64,000 nucleotides of DNA from Rhizobium halophilum. GTDB lineage: Bacteria; Pseudomonadota; Alphaproteobacteria; Rhizobiales; Rhizobiaceae. This document shows positions 35,701 through 45,052 of this stretch, piece after piece. Within the stretch, counting starts at the first letter, position 1. Every line of letters starts with the position of its first letter. The stretch spans positions 185,238-249,237 of the forward strand of contig NZ_JAKJHS010000006.1 in the NCBI RefSeq assembly GCF_021648825.1, read 5' to 3'. Both the position numbers and the translations under genes were made by a program. Under the pieces are notes generated by a model that was not told where the DNA came from, searched no databases, and saw nothing but the letters and a program-made list of their open reading frames with translations.

Positions 35701-36660
35701 TTAGATAGCTTGGAACGCCTGGTCGCCGACCAGCCTGCGCCGCAGCCATGCAGAGAACTGGTCTACGGCGATGATGGTCAGGAGCAGGAGAAGGACGATC
35801 GCCAGGGTCTTGGCTTCGTGCCCTTGGCCGATGGAAAGGCGCAGTAGCTCGCCGATACCGCCGCCGCCGACCGCACCGATAATGGTGGAGGCGCGCACGT
35901 TAATCTCCAGACGCAGCAGGAAGTAGCTCATGAAGTTCGGCATGACCTGCGGCACCATGCCGAACCAGGAGCGCTCCAGCCAGTTAGCACCGACGGCCTT
36001 CAGACCTTCGTCCGGCTTCATGTCGGCGTTCTCGATCACCTCGAAGAACATTTTGCCCAGCGCGCCGATCGTGTGGATGGAGACAGCGATCAGTGCCGGA
36101 ATTGGTCCGAGCGAGAAAATGGCCAGAAAGAAACCCGCTATGACGACTTCGGGGAAGGCGCGAAGCAGTTCCATCAGGCGGCGAACCGGGCCTCGAACCC
36201 AGGGGTTCGGCGTCATGTTCTTCGCCGCGAGGAAGGAGAGCATAAAACCGAAGATCAAGCCGATGCCCGTGGCGGCAATGGCGATGTTCAGGGTCACCAG
36301 CATCTGATGGACGTATTCCGGCAGATAAAAGTTCTCTGTTAGGTACAGCCGCCCTTCGGGATAGTTGTATTTCAGGCTGCCGTCGTCATAGGGGGAGGGG
36401 AGGTCGAAAAGCGCACGCCAGACTTCCATGCCGTCCCTGGGGATCAACTGGCCGACGAAGTCGAAGAAGTACGGCAGGCGGTCGAAGAACTTCCCAGCGT
36501 TGGTTTCGTTCGCAAACCACAGCGAGCCCGACACGACCAGCAGCAGGAGAGCACCGGAGACGAACGTGTAAAAGCGGCGTTGACTGGCTAACTGCTGCCA
36601 ATGGCGCTCGACAAGGGCTCCACTTTCACTGAGTGTCGGCTTGATGACGGACGTCGGCAT
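35701..36660 (-). CDS. phnE: phosphonate/phosphate ABC transporter permease
   Basis: 319 residues; TM1 at about 34-52, five more helices in the permease core (NIAIAATGIGLIFGFMLSFLAAKN to the end). The ATP-domain contact loop reads DEGLKAVGANWLERSWFGMVPQ, and the typical RASTIIGAVGGGGIGELL follows. Partner of the longer permease encoded 11 bases downstream and of PhnC and PhnD upstream. An attenuator-like hairpin separates it from phnD. Confidence 0.92.
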   Translation of the reverse strand: MPTSVIKPTLSESGALVERHWQQLASQRRFYTFVSGALLLLVVSGSLWFANETNAGKFFDRLPYFFDFVGQLIPRDGMEVWRALFDLPSPYDDGSLKYNYPEGRLYLTENFYLPEYVHQMLVTLNIAIAATGIGLIFGFMLSFLAAKNMTPNPWVRGPVRRLMELLRAFPEVVIAGFFLAIFSLGPIPALIAVSIHTIGALGKMFFEVIENADMKPDEGLKAVGANWLERSWFGMVPQVMPNFMSYFLLRLEINVRASTIIGAVGGGGIGELLRLSIGQGHEAKTLAIVLLLLLTIIAVDQFSAWLRRRLVGDQAFQAI

Positions 36661-36693
36661 TCGGGCTACCCTGATGAAGCTGCGGCTGAAGAA

Positions 36694-36724
36694 AAGGCCG
36701 CCGAACGCGCAGTTCAGCGGCCTT
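36694..36724 (-). terminator. attenuator hairpin between phnD and phnE
   Basis: Arms AAGGCCGC and GCGGCCTT with an inner GAAC/GTTC stem; on the minus strand it ends GCGGCCTTTTCTTC. It lies between the binding-protein gene and the first permease gene, where partial termination would give more PhnD than permease. Confidence 0.65.
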
Positions 36725-36738
36725 GATAGATCGGCGGA

Positions 36739-37647
36739 TCAGCCGCCGATGGTTGCCTTGCGGGCGTCGATGATCGGCTTGTAGAAGTCGACGTCAACTT
36801 CAGAGAAGCCGGTGAAGTCGCCGCCCTGGATGGCGGAGAAGCAGGCCGGGTCGCTCTTTGGAAGTTCCATCATGAACGCCTTGAACTTTGCCTTCATGTC
36901 GTCATTCATCGAAGCGCGAACGACGACCGGTCCGTTCGGGATCAGCGGCGACTTCCAGAGTTCGACCAGGTCATCCATGTTGAGGACGCCCTTGTCGACC
37001 ATCTTGCGAAGGTTGCCGGAAGAGTAGCCGTCCTTGAAGTCGCCGACGCCCGAGCCCCAGGTGGTGCCAGCGTCGAACGTGCCCTTCACGACTTCGAGAA
37101 CGAGGTTTTCGTGACCGCCACCGAAGCCGGTTTCAGCGACAAATTCCTTGACCGGGGTGCCGCCGAGGGCTTCGGGAAGGGTGACGACCGGAATGAGGTA
37201 ACCAGAAGTGGAGTCCGGGTCAGCATAGCCCAGCTTCTTGCCCTTGATGTCGGTGACCTTGGTCATGCCGGAATCCTTGCGGGCAACCATGATCGAGTGG
37301 TAGCCCATCGAGCCGTCGGTCTGAACGGTCGTCAAGATCGGCTCTACAGCTTGCGGATCTTCCAGGTAGACCTTGGCATAGCCGGAGGCCCCGAGTTCGG
37401 CGTAATCGAGCGTGCCGCCGAGGAGGCCCTGGATGACGCCGTCGTAGTCGGCAGCCGGGAACAGCGAGACCTTTTCAACGCCGAGAACGGACGGCAGTTT
37501 TTCGGTCATGCACTGGAAGTTGCGCAGGCGGTCGGCTTCGTTTTCGCCGCCGAGGATGCCGATGCGGAATTCCTTTAGGTCCTCGGCCATGACGTTGCCG
37601 GCGAGAGCGACGAGAGCCGCGGTAGCGAGCAGAGTTTTCTTCAGCAT
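36739..37647 (-). CDS. phnD: phosphonate/phosphate ABC transporter substrate-binding protein
   Basis: 302 residues with a signal peptide (MLKKTLLATAALVALAGNVMA). The mature protein opens FRIGILGGENEADRLRNF, as in PhnD-type binding proteins, and contains the conserved GSMGYHSIMVARKDSG and YADPDSTSGYLIPVV segments that line the phosphonate/phosphate pocket. Captures substrate in the periplasm. Under the Pho box upstream of phnC. Confidence 0.93.
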   Translation of the reverse strand: MLKKTLLATAALVALAGNVMAEDLKEFRIGILGGENEADRLRNFQCMTEKLPSVLGVEKVSLFPAADYDGVIQGLLGGTLDYAELGASGYAKVYLEDPQAVEPILTTVQTDGSMGYHSIMVARKDSGMTKVTDIKGKKLGYADPDSTSGYLIPVVTLPEALGGTPVKEFVAETGFGGGHENLVLEVVKGTFDAGTTWGSGVGDFKDGYSSGNLRKMVDKGVLNMDDLVELWKSPLIPNGPVVVRASMNDDMKAKFKAFMMELPKSDPACFSAIQGGDFTGFSEVDVDFYKPIIDARKATIGG

Positions 37648-37731
37648 GAGGTCTCTCCTGTTCGTCCGGTCCCCCGGACTGTTGTTGCATGAGGTGCCCT
37701 TGACGCGGGCGTTACGATCGATCGTGCGGGA

Positions 37732-38580
37732 TCAGGCGCTGGCTGCGGCCAGGGCGCCGATGCCGGCAGATTGGCGTGCGGCCTTCTCTGAAGCCGCCGG
37801 AATGTTGATGCTTGTGGAAGTCATCGTTTCGTCGATGCCGGCGCCGTCACGATCGGAGCCGTAGATGGCGTGAACGGCGTCCGCTGTCAGTTCCGCAGGC
37901 GTGCCATCGAAGACGACACGACCGGCAGCCATGCCGATGATGCGCTCGCAATAGGAGCGGGCCGTGTCCAGCGTGTGGAGATTGGTGATCACGGTGATGC
38001 CTTCGCGCTCGTTGATGTCACGCAGGGCATCCATGACGATCTTCGCATTCAGCGGGTCGAGGGAGGCGATCGGCTCGTCCGCCAGCACCATCTTCGGTGC
38101 CTGCATCAACGCCCGCGCGATCGCCACACGCTGCTGCTGTCCTCCAGACAATGTTCCCGCGCGCTGCAGGGCCGTCTGCTCGATACCCAGCCGTTCCAGC
38201 GCGGCGATGGCCATGATGCGTTCTTCGCGGGTAAAGACGTTGAGCAGGCTCATCGCTGTGGAGCGATGGTTGAGCCTGCCGAGCAAAACGTTCGTCAGAA
38301 CGTCAAGGCGCGGAACGAGGTTGAACTGCTGGAAGATCATCGCACAATCGCGCTGCCAGCGGCGCAACTCGCTGCCGCGCAGGCCAGAGACTTCAAGATC
38401 CTCGAAATGGATGGTTCCCGACGATGCGTCGGTCAGCCTGTTGATCATGCGCAGCAGGGTGGACTTGCCGGCTCCCGATCGGCCGATAACACCGACCATC
38501 TGGCCTTGCGGGATGTCCAAGGTGACGGCATCGACTGCCGTCCGCTGCCCAAAGACCCGAGTGAGGTTCGTCAGTCGCAT
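37732..38580 (-). CDS. phnC: phosphonate/phosphate ABC transporter ATP-binding protein
   Basis: 282 residues. Walker [17 protein letters not shown] loop in [13 protein letters not shown], signature [15 protein letters not shown], Walker [14 protein letters not shown] and the switch His in [14 protein letters not shown]. Energises uptake by the two permeases. The C-terminal 45 residues beyond the ABC fold are Ala/Ser-rich. First gene of phnC-phnD-phnE-phnE; AGGGGACACAGG precedes the ATG. Confidence 0.94.
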   Translation of the reverse strand: MRLTNLTRVFGQRTAVDAVTLDIPQGQMVGVIGRSGAGKSTLLRMINRLTDASSGTIHFEDLEVSGLRGSELRRWQRDCAMIFQQFNLVPRLDVLTNVLLGRLNHRSTAMSLLNVFTREERIMAIAALERLGIEQTALQRAGTLSGGQQQRVAIARALMQAPKMVLADEPIASLDPLNAKIVMDALRDINEREGITVITNLHTLDTARSYCERIIGMAAGRVVFDGTPAELTADAVHAIYGSDRDGAGIDETMTSTSINIPAASEKAARQSAGIGALAAASA

Positions 38581-38623
38581 CCTGTGTCCCCTGTTTTAGC
38601 TGAGGGGTCACTAGCGACGGTTC

Positions 38624-38663
38624 ATGAAGGTCCCATGTCAGGATGATGTAGGATTCATGAAGA
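38624..38663 (-). promoter_or_regulatory. four-unit Pho box (PhoB site) of the phn operon
   Basis: Read on the minus strand, four heptamers sit at exact 11-base spacing: TCTTCAT, CCTACAT, CTGACAT and CCTTCAT, each separated by four bases. The PhoB consensus is CTGTCAT repeated every 11 bases. The array ends 44 bases before the phnC ATG. Confidence 0.75.
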
Positions 38664-38784
38664 TCGCCCGGTGCCTTATGTTGTGCACCGGTTCCGGGAG
38701 CAGGCATCAAAACCCATCTAGACGACCTGGAGGCGCGTGCACACCCCGGCGAAGCCATACGTTCACCGGGTGGAGCCCATGTGC

Positions 38785-38865
38785 TCAGGCGCGAATAAAA
38801 AGCACTCCGACGAGGCCGAATACGGCAATGGATTGCAGAATGAACATGGGCCATTCAGCTGCCAA
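38785..38865 (-). CDS. possible 26-residue membrane protein
   Basis: TTG at 38865 with GGGAGAG upstream at fair distance, then MAAEWPMFILQSIAVFG and a hydrophobic run to a basic end (FIRA). One predicted membrane helix. Start codon and length make this uncertain; an ATG six codons in would give 20 residues. It lies between the Pho box and the next small gene. Confidence 0.32.
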   Translation of the reverse strand: MAAEWPMFILQSIAVFGLVGVLFIRA

Positions 38866-38978
38866 AAGCGCTCTCCCTGTCCGTGTGGCCGCACGCGTGG
38901 CGCAGCGGGTGATGAGAGCCAAAGGCTTCGAAGTGCTTTCCTTGCCTCTACGGCCTAAGCAGCAATCGCAACCATCGC

Positions 38979-39185
38979 TCAGTGTCTGCTTTCGAGAACG
39001 TCCCGCTTGCGTAGATCCTCGATTGCGGCCACTGCTTCGTCGGCCGACCAGCCAGCCTTCACGGCAGCATCGACAATCCTTGCCTCGCATTCCAGCGCCA
39101 GGCGATTGTAGACCGGCTCGATCGCTTCCTGGAGTGTCAGGATGTGATCCTCGGGTTTGACGTGGATATGCGCCGACATTGCCAT
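38979..39185 (-). CDS. small conserved-looking cytosolic protein
   Basis: 68 residues from the ATG at 39185, which follows GGAGAGC at six bases; ATGs further upstream lack a site. Mostly helical and acidic: ILTLQEAIEPVYNRLALECEAR, then AGWSADEAVAAIEDLRKRD. No membrane segment or cysteine pair. I do not recognise the family. Divergent from cysH with about 340 bases between. Confidence 0.6.
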   Translation of the reverse strand: MAMSAHIHVKPEDHILTLQEAIEPVYNRLALECEARIVDAAVKAGWSADEAVAAIEDLRKRDVLESRH

Positions 39186-39521
39186 GTTGCTCTCCATATC
39201 GAGGGGGACAGGTGTCGAATTCGGCGCACCACGTTTTGTTCCCCATTGCGTCACAAGAATGTCGTAGAAGCTGAAGGTGAGGTATTTCTGCCGCATCCTG
39301 GCGCCTCTCGCCGCGTAGTGAGCGGCCCCTGGGAGGCGGTGGCCGATCACCATCGGCCGCGGGGTGATGGCCCCGGTTCGCGTCGCGGGCCGCCCCAGCT
39401 TTGCTCCGGGATGGAAACTTTGGGGAGAGATTTGCTCATCATCGCCATGTCATGAAACCGCTGTTTCTGTTCTCGCCGGAGCCGAACGTTCATAATCAGC
39501 GAAAGAACATGGAAGAACCTC
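39186..39521. other. divergent intergenic region upstream of cysH
   Basis: No gene of its own. It should contain the cysHDN promoter and that of the small minus-strand gene. I could not identify a convincing regulator site. Confidence 0.45.
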
Positions 39522-40283
39522 ATGACGATGCAGGATGCCTCTGGCCCTCGTCTGGCCGAAATCGCCGTGACGCTCGATGCGCGCTTCGGAACGCTTGACC
39601 TTCCGGGGCGGTTGGCGCTGTCCAGCGAACTGGGGCGAGCCGTTTTTACAACCAGTCTTGGCATCGAGGACCAGGTCGTCGCGGCCGCGATCGGGATGGA
39701 GCGCCTGGACATCAAGGTCACGACCTTGGAGACCGGCCGCCTGTTTCCCGAGACGCTTGCTCTCATCGACGAGACTGAGGACCGCTTCGGCCTGTCCATT
39801 CGTCGCTGTCATCCTGATCAAGCTGACATTGATGCCTATGTGGCGCGGTATGGTCTCAACGGCTTCTATGAGAGTGTGGAGGCTCGTCACGCCTGCTGTC
39901 ATGTCCGTAAGCTTAAGCCGCTTGCCCGTGCGCTCGAAGGAGCGACGGTTTGGGTTACCGGACTGCGCCGCAGCCAATCCGGTACCCGCGCAAGCACCCC
40001 CTTCGTCGAGTATGATGCGGAGCGCGGTCTTCTCAAGGTCAACCCCCTTGCGGACTGGTCGCTGGATGAGATCAACGCGTATGTCGATGAGCATGCCGTG
40101 CCGATCAACCCCTTGCACAAGCGCGGTTATCCGTCGATCGGCTGTGAGCCCTGCACCCGCGCCATAAAGCCCGGGGAGTCGGAGCGCGCCGGCCGCTGGT
40201 GGTGGGAAAACGACGAGAAGCGAGAGTGCGGTCTGCATGTGCCGGAGGCCGCCGCTTCCTTGCCGAACTCCAGTTCCCTTTGA
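39522..40283 (+). CDS. cysH: assimilatory adenylyl-sulfate (APS) reductase
   Basis: 253 residues. The PP-loop-type core contains TTSLGIEDQVVAAAI and VTTLETGRLFPETLALID. Two cysteine pairs, HACCHVRKLKPL and IGCEPCTRAI, would bind the [4Fe-4S] cluster; their presence marks the APS-using branch typical of rhizobia, as opposed to E. coli PAPS reductase. The catalytic Cys is in KRECGLHV near the end. Reduces APS to sulfite with thioredoxin. First gene of cysH-cysD-cysN, 39 bases before cysD. Confidence 0.93.
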   Translation: MTMQDASGPRLAEIAVTLDARFGTLDLPGRLALSSELGRAVFTTSLGIEDQVVAAAIGMERLDIKVTTLETGRLFPETLALIDETEDRFGLSIRRCHPDQADIDAYVARYGLNGFYESVEARHACCHVRKLKPLARALEGATVWVTGLRRSQSGTRASTPFVEYDAERGLLKVNPLADWSLDEINAYVDEHAVPINPLHKRGYPSIGCEPCTRAIKPGESERAGRWWWENDEKRECGLHVPEAAASLPNSSSL

Positions 40284-40322
40284 ACCCCGGCGAGCCCGCT
40301 GTTCGCCCCGGAGAATGTTTGT

Positions 40323-41276
40323 ATGTCCGATACCCTTCACGCCGCAGACCCCAAGCCTGCTTCATCCCGTAAGCCGCCGCTCGATCCGCATCTGAAAGCG
40401 CTGGAGAACGAAGCGATCCACATCTTCCGGGAGGTGGCTGCTGAATTCGAGCGCCCAGTGATGCTCTATTCGATCGGCAAGGACTCCTCTGTCCTGCTGC
40501 ATCTGGCGCGCAAGGCCTTCCATCCTGGGCGCATCCCGTTCCCGCTGCTCCACATCGATACCGGATGGAAATTCCCGGAGATGATCGCGTTTCGCGATGA
40601 GATGGCGCGCCGCTTCGAGCTCGACCTGATCGTCTACACCAACCCGCGCGGTGCAGCTGAAGGCATCTCGCCGATCATCCACGGCTCCGCCTACCATACC
40701 GACGTGATGAAGACCGAGGCGCTTCGCCAGGCGCTGGACGCCGGCAAGTATGACGCAGCCTTCGGTGGCGCGCGGCGCGACGAGGAGGCTTCGCGTGCCA
40801 AGGAGCGCATCTATTCCTTCCGCACGCCCGATCACAAATGGGATCCACGCAACCAGCGTCCCGAGCTCTGGAACGTCTACAACGGCATGGTCCGCAAGGG
40901 CGAAAGCGTGCGCGCCTTCCCGCTGTCCAACTGGACCGAGGTCGACATCTGGCGCTACATCCAGGCTGAAAACATCCCGCTGCCGCCGCTCTACTACGCC
41001 AAGAAGCGCAAGTATGTGGAGCGTGACGGCATGCTGATGTGGGCGGAGGATCCGCGCTTCGAGCCGCTTCCGGGTGAGCAGGTCCAGGAGGGCATGCTGC
41101 GCTTCCGTACGCTCGGCTGCTGGCCGCTGACCGGTGGCATCCGCTCCACGGCGACGACGCTGGAGGAGGTCATTGCCGAACTCGAGATTGCCACTGTCTC
41201 CGAACGCCAGGGACGCGCCATCGACCGCGACCAGTCCGGATCGATGGAAAAGAAGAAACGCGAAGGATATTTCTGA
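40323..41276 (+). CDS. cysD: sulfate adenylyltransferase subunit 2
   Basis: 317 residues. PP-loop ATP pyrophosphatase: [21 protein letters not shown], then [17 protein letters not shown] and [20 protein letters not shown]. The C-terminus [12 protein letters not shown] is the normal CysD ending. With CysN it makes APS from sulfate and ATP. A one-base gap separates it from the cysN ATG. Confidence 0.96.
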   Translation: MSDTLHAADPKPASSRKPPLDPHLKALENEAIHIFREVAAEFERPVMLYSIGKDSSVLLHLARKAFHPGRIPFPLLHIDTGWKFPEMIAFRDEMARRFELDLIVYTNPRGAAEGISPIIHGSAYHTDVMKTEALRQALDAGKYDAAFGGARRDEEASRAKERIYSFRTPDHKWDPRNQRPELWNVYNGMVRKGESVRAFPLSNWTEVDIWRYIQAENIPLPPLYYAKKRKYVERDGMLMWAEDPRFEPLPGEQVQEGMLRFRTLGCWPLTGGIRSTATTLEEVIAELEIATVSERQGRAIDRDQSGSMEKKKREGYF

Positions 41277-41277
41277 G

Positions 41278-42765
41278 ATGACCGCATCCGCCACCGCCAC
41301 CACGGCCGCCGTTCATCCCGCGGCCGACACCCTGCCGGTCACGCGCGACAGCCGCCCGCTGCGGCTGATCACCTGCGGCTCGGTTGATGACGGTAAGTCC
41401 ACCCTAATCGGTCGACTGCTTTGGGATACGAAGGCTGTCAAGGAAGATCAGGCTGCGACGCTGCAGCGGGATTCGGGTCAGCAGAACGATCTGGGGCTGC
41501 CGGACTTCGCGCTTCTGCTCGACGGCCTGCAGGCCGAGCGTGAGCAGGGTATTACCATCGACGTCGCCTATCGCTACTTTGCAACGGAACGCCGTTCCTT
41601 CATTGTCGCCGATACCCCCGGCCATGAGCAATACACCCGTAACATGGCGACCGGCGCCTCGACGGCGGATCTGGCCGTGCTCCTGGTGGATGCCCGTGCG
41701 GGCCTGCTGGAGCAGACCCGCCGGCATGCGACCATTGCTTCGCTGATGGGCATCCGGCAGTTCGTGCTCGCGGTCAACAAGTTTGACCTTGTCGGCTACG
41801 ACCGCGACGTCTTCGACAGGATTTCCCACGACTTTAAGGAACTGGCGCTGTCGCTCGGCGTCCGCCAGATCACAGCGATTCCGATGTCGGCGCTCAAGGG
41901 CGAGAACGTTGTCTATTCCGCTGAAGCGGTCATGCCCTGGTACGACGGTCCGACCCTGGTGGAGACACTGGAACTGGCAACCGTGCGCTCTGCCCAGTCT
42001 GGCGGCTTCCGGTTGCCGGTGCAGCGCGTCTCGCGTCCGGGCGAAAGCTTCCGTGGCTACCAGGGCACCGTTGCCGGCGGTTCGGTCAAGCCCGGCGATT
42101 CCGTCGCCATCCTGCCGTCCGGCATGGTTGCCAACGTCAAGCAGATCGTCACCTTCGACCTCGTCCGCAATGCCGCCGTTGCCGGGGACGCTATCACGCT
42201 CGTTCTCGACCGCCAGGTCGACGTTTCGCGCGGCGACATGATCGTCTCGCTCGACGCGCAGCCGATGACAGGTCTCGAGTTCGAGGCACAGATCGTGGCC
42301 CTTCAGCCGGAGGGCATAGAGCCCGGCAAGCGCTACTGGCTGAAGAGCGGGAGCCGCCGCCAGCGAGTGTCGATCAAGCCGACGTCGCAGTTGGAGCTGT
42401 CCACGGGCTCATGGCGCGCCCACGCGGACCGTCTGGCGATGAATGCGATCGGCAAGGTCCAGCTCAGCTTCGACGAACAGGCCATCTTCGATCCATACGA
42501 CCAGAACCGCTCAACCGGCGCCTTCATCCTGATCGACCCTGACACGCACAACACCGTGGCGGGCGGCATGATCACGAACAAGCGCAGCGGCGGCATCGGG
42601 ATCCGATACGAAGGCGAGCGTGTGGTGCTGTCCCTGCCGGCCGATCTGGCGGACCAGATCATGGCAAGCGAACTCTTTGCCAACCGACGTGACGAGGCCG
42701 AGGTGCGACGGATGACCTCCGCTCAGGCGGCCGATCTCTTTTCCAACGCGGCGAGCGATATCTGA
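41278..42765 (+). CDS. cysN: sulfate adenylyltransferase subunit 1 (GTPase)
   Basis: 495 residues from ATG 41278. EF-Tu-like GTPase: P-loop GSVDDGKSTLIGRLLWD, G2/G3 EQGITIDVAYRYF and VADTPGHEQYTRNM, G4 VNKFD. Domains II and III follow (PVQRVSRPGESFRGYQGTVAGG onward). There is no APS-kinase (CysC) domain at the C-terminus, unlike NodQ/CysNC fusions, which fits the APS-reducing pathway. GTP hydrolysis drives APS synthesis by CysD. It ends three bases before the stop of the convergent LacI gene. Confidence 0.95.
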   Translation: MTASATATTAAVHPAADTLPVTRDSRPLRLITCGSVDDGKSTLIGRLLWDTKAVKEDQAATLQRDSGQQNDLGLPDFALLLDGLQAEREQGITIDVAYRYFATERRSFIVADTPGHEQYTRNMATGASTADLAVLLVDARAGLLEQTRRHATIASLMGIRQFVLAVNKFDLVGYDRDVFDRISHDFKELALSLGVRQITAIPMSALKGENVVYSAEAVMPWYDGPTLVETLELATVRSAQSGGFRLPVQRVSRPGESFRGYQGTVAGGSVKPGDSVAILPSGMVANVKQIVTFDLVRNAAVAGDAITLVLDRQVDVSRGDMIVSLDAQPMTGLEFEAQIVALQPEGIEPGKRYWLKSGSRRQRVSIKPTSQLELSTGSWRAHADRLAMNAIGKVQLSFDEQAIFDPYDQNRSTGAFILIDPDTHNTVAGGMITNKRSGGIGIRYEGERVVLSLPADLADQIMASELFANRRDEAEVRRMTSAQAADLFSNAASDI

Positions 42766-42768
42766 GGC

Positions 42769-43797
42769 TCAAGTTGGGGCAGGACGCGTTGTCCCCCGTT
42801 CGATAAGCTCGAAGCCTAGCTCGATGGGTTCCGTCGGGGGCTTTTCACCATTGAGCACCCGGATGAGCAAGTCGATTGCCCGGTAGCCCATCTCGAACCT
42901 CGGCACCCGAAGGGTGGTGAGGGCGGGCTGGCTATAGCGGGCGAAGCCAAGATCGTTATAGCCGCAGATTCCGAAGTCGGGCACGCAAAGCCCCATGCGC
43001 TGCGCCTCGAACAGGACGCCGAGCGCCAGGTCATCGTTCTGGCAGAAGACGCAATCAAGATCCGGCGCCTGCTCCCTCAGGCGCTGGACGAGCATGCAGC
43101 CAAGTTGCACGCTTGTGGGCGCATCTTCCGAAGCAATAAGCGCCGCATCGGCAAGCCCGGCCTCCTGCATGGCAAGGCAATAGCCCTCCTGCCTGCGCTC
43201 CGACCGCACGTCACGCGTACCGCCGATAAGACCGATCCGGCGATAGCCGCAGGAGACGAGATGCCGGACGGCCGCCGCCGCGGCGTCACAGTGGTTGATG
43301 CCGATGGCCATTCCGCTTCGCGTCAGGTGAAGATCGACGATCTGCACCACCGGGCAGGGCGCTTTTGCCAGCAGTTCCAGCGTCCCATCCCGTTCCTGCA
43401 GGCCCGAAAGCAGAATGCCAGCCGGATGCTGCGAGAGGAACACGCGCAACTGCCTGCTTTCCTCCTCCGGGTCATAGCGCGAGCTCGCATACTGAATGCG
43501 CAGGTCGGAGGTCCTCACGCGCTCCTCGATCCCTCGCATGATGCCAAGATGCGCGTGGCTGGTGAGCGCTGGGGCAAGCACGCCGATCACGCCGCTGTGG
43601 CGGCTCGCGAGTGCCCGCGCCGCGAGGTCGGGCACATAGCCCATTTCCTCTACGCGGGCGAGTACCCGCTCGCGTAGTGCCTCCGACACCTTTTCCGGCT
43701 CCCGCAGGGCGCGGGATACGGTGATAGGGCTGACGCCAAGGCTCTCCGCCACGTCCGTCAGCGTTACTCTTTCCGTCCTGGAACGACGATGCGGCAT
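42769..43797 (-). CDS. LacI-family transcriptional regulator
   Basis: 342 residues from ATG 43797 (GGGGAGAG site). N-terminal helix-turn-helix (VTLTDVAESLGVSPITVSRAL) and hinge region (GYVPDLAARALASRHSG), then a periplasmic-binding-like sensor (IGVLAPALTSHAHLGIMRGI ... GICGYNDLGFARYSQPALTTLRVP). Resembles the sugar-acid (GntR/gluconate) branch, but the ligand cannot be told from sequence. No sugar genes are adjacent, so its targets may be elsewhere. Confidence 0.9.
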   Translation of the reverse strand: MPHRRSRTERVTLTDVAESLGVSPITVSRALREPEKVSEALRERVLARVEEMGYVPDLAARALASRHSGVIGVLAPALTSHAHLGIMRGIEERVRTSDLRIQYASSRYDPEEESRQLRVFLSQHPAGILLSGLQERDGTLELLAKAPCPVVQIVDLHLTRSGMAIGINHCDAAAAAVRHLVSCGYRRIGLIGGTRDVRSERRQEGYCLAMQEAGLADAALIASEDAPTSVQLGCMLVQRLREQAPDLDCVFCQNDDLALGVLFEAQRMGLCVPDFGICGYNDLGFARYSQPALTTLRVPRFEMGYRAIDLLIRVLNGEKPPTEPIELGFELIERGTTRPAPT

Positions 43798-43826
43798 AGT
43801 CTCTCCCCACGAGCCGCGACACAACG

Positions 43827-43834
43827 AACGCGTT
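43827..43834. promoter_or_regulatory. possible LacI-type operator core
   Basis: AACGCGTT, a perfect palindrome with a central CG as in LacI-family sites, 30 bases upstream of the regulator's start. Flanks are not symmetric, so support is weak; autoregulation would be expected. Confidence 0.3.
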
Positions 43835-44019
43835 GCTCCCCCATCGCTCGTCCATCACTATCAACTAAGGCTCTTTGGGTGTTCGGCAAGTATTGGGGCC
43901 GTCGGCTCAAGGCAGCCGTTCGATGCCAGCACTGGCACGGCTTCACTTCCCGGTGAACACTCTGGCGTTTTGCCGACAGGTCCACATCTGTTGATGCAGT
44001 CCAAGAAGAGAGGTTGAAC

Positions 44020-44403
44020 ATGTTGCGAACGCTCCTGCCGAAACTGCTTGTCGCCGGGGCTCTCGGCACCCTTGCAGCCACCACGGCGACGGCTCATCAC
44101 GGGTTTTCCTGGGCCGAGGCCGAGCAGATCGAACTGACCGGCACCATCACCGAAATCTCCTTCGCCCCGCCGCATCCGTCCATGCAGGTCCAGGCCGAGG
44201 ATGGGGTGTGGACCGTCGAGCTTAGCAATCCCGGCAAGACGCAGCGCTCCGGTTTCGTCGAGGGCGTGGCAAACGTCGGCGACGCCGTCACGCTGATCGG
44301 GAACCGGTCCAAAGATCCAGAGGAACTGCGAATGAAGGCGGTGCGGGTCACGGTCGGCAACAAGACTTATGACATTTACCCGGAGCGGATCGAGACGAAC
44401 TGA
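44020..44403 (+). CDS. exported DUF6152-like protein
   Basis: 127 residues from ATG 44020 (AGAGAGG site). Signal peptide (MLRTLLPKLLVAGALGTLAA ... TATA) then HHGFSWAEAEQIELTGTITEI, the DUF6152 opening with its His pair, and a beta-rich domain (VWTVELSNPGKTQRSGF, VTLIGNRSKDPEELRMKAV, YDIYPERIE). Periplasmic, function unknown; these proteins often sit beside a small membrane protein as here. Confidence 0.85.
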   Translation: MLRTLLPKLLVAGALGTLAATTATAHHGFSWAEAEQIELTGTITEISFAPPHPSMQVQAEDGVWTVELSNPGKTQRSGFVEGVANVGDAVTLIGNRSKDPEELRMKAVRVTVGNKTYDIYPERIETN

Positions 44404-44406
44404 GGC

Positions 44407-44886
44407 TTGGCGATTGTGGAATGGCTGGAGCCGCTATCCCAGACCTTGCTCGCGCGGGCACTGATCCTATCGCCGACGCTCTATCTGCTGATGAATGCCG
44501 CGCATATCATGGCCATCGGCGTCCTGTTCGGCACGATCCTGTCTCTCGACCTGCGCGTGCTCGGCATGTTTCCCGAAGTTCCGCTCCAGTCGCTTGCTCC
44601 GTTCCTGTCGCGCATGGCCGCCATCGGCGCCATAGTGGCTATCTTTACTGGCGCGTGTCTTTTCTCAGTTCGGCCTCATGAATATGCACAGAACCCTGCG
44701 TTCCTGACGAAACTCGCTCTCGTAACGCTTGGTGTGGCCCACGCGCTGGCCGTACATCGAGGGACAGGCTGGCGAACCATTCGAGCGGGGGGAGGGGCCT
44801 CAACGAAGCTTCGGCTTTCGGCGTTATTGTCCATTATGATTTGGACAAGCGCCGTTATTGCCGGTCGCTGGATCGGGTTTCTCTAG
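44407..44886 (+). CDS. DUF6644-like membrane protein
   Basis: 159 residues from TTG 44407 (a GTG three codons on is possible). Four membrane helices: LYLLMNAAHIMAIGVLFGTILSLDLRVLG, then SRMAAIGAIVAIFTGACLFSV, FLTKLALVTLGVAHALAV and LSALLSIMIWTSAVIAGRW. The His in AAHIMAIG and conserved HALAVHRG suggest a possible haem or metal site. Three bases after the DUF6152-like gene, so the two form an operon. Confidence 0.75.
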   Translation: MAIVEWLEPLSQTLLARALILSPTLYLLMNAAHIMAIGVLFGTILSLDLRVLGMFPEVPLQSLAPFLSRMAAIGAIVAIFTGACLFSVRPHEYAQNPAFLTKLALVTLGVAHALAVHRGTGWRTIRAGGGASTKLRLSALLSIMIWTSAVIAGRWIGFL

Positions 44887-45052
44887 GCTCTGCACAAAAT
44901 CTCTCAAACCTCTTCGACTTGCGGGACGCGAACAGCTTTTGTTCAGGGCTGGGCTGGGGAGTTCCACTCACGCGTTTCGGAGCAGGCATCGAGAGCTGCA
45001 GGGGCATTTGCTGTCGTCCGCGTCCCTTCACCGGCCCTTAAATTCAAGGGAT

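Noticed and set aside
34796..35704. 302-codon plus-strand open frame opposite phnE
   Set aside because: Antisense shadow with no start signal or domain.
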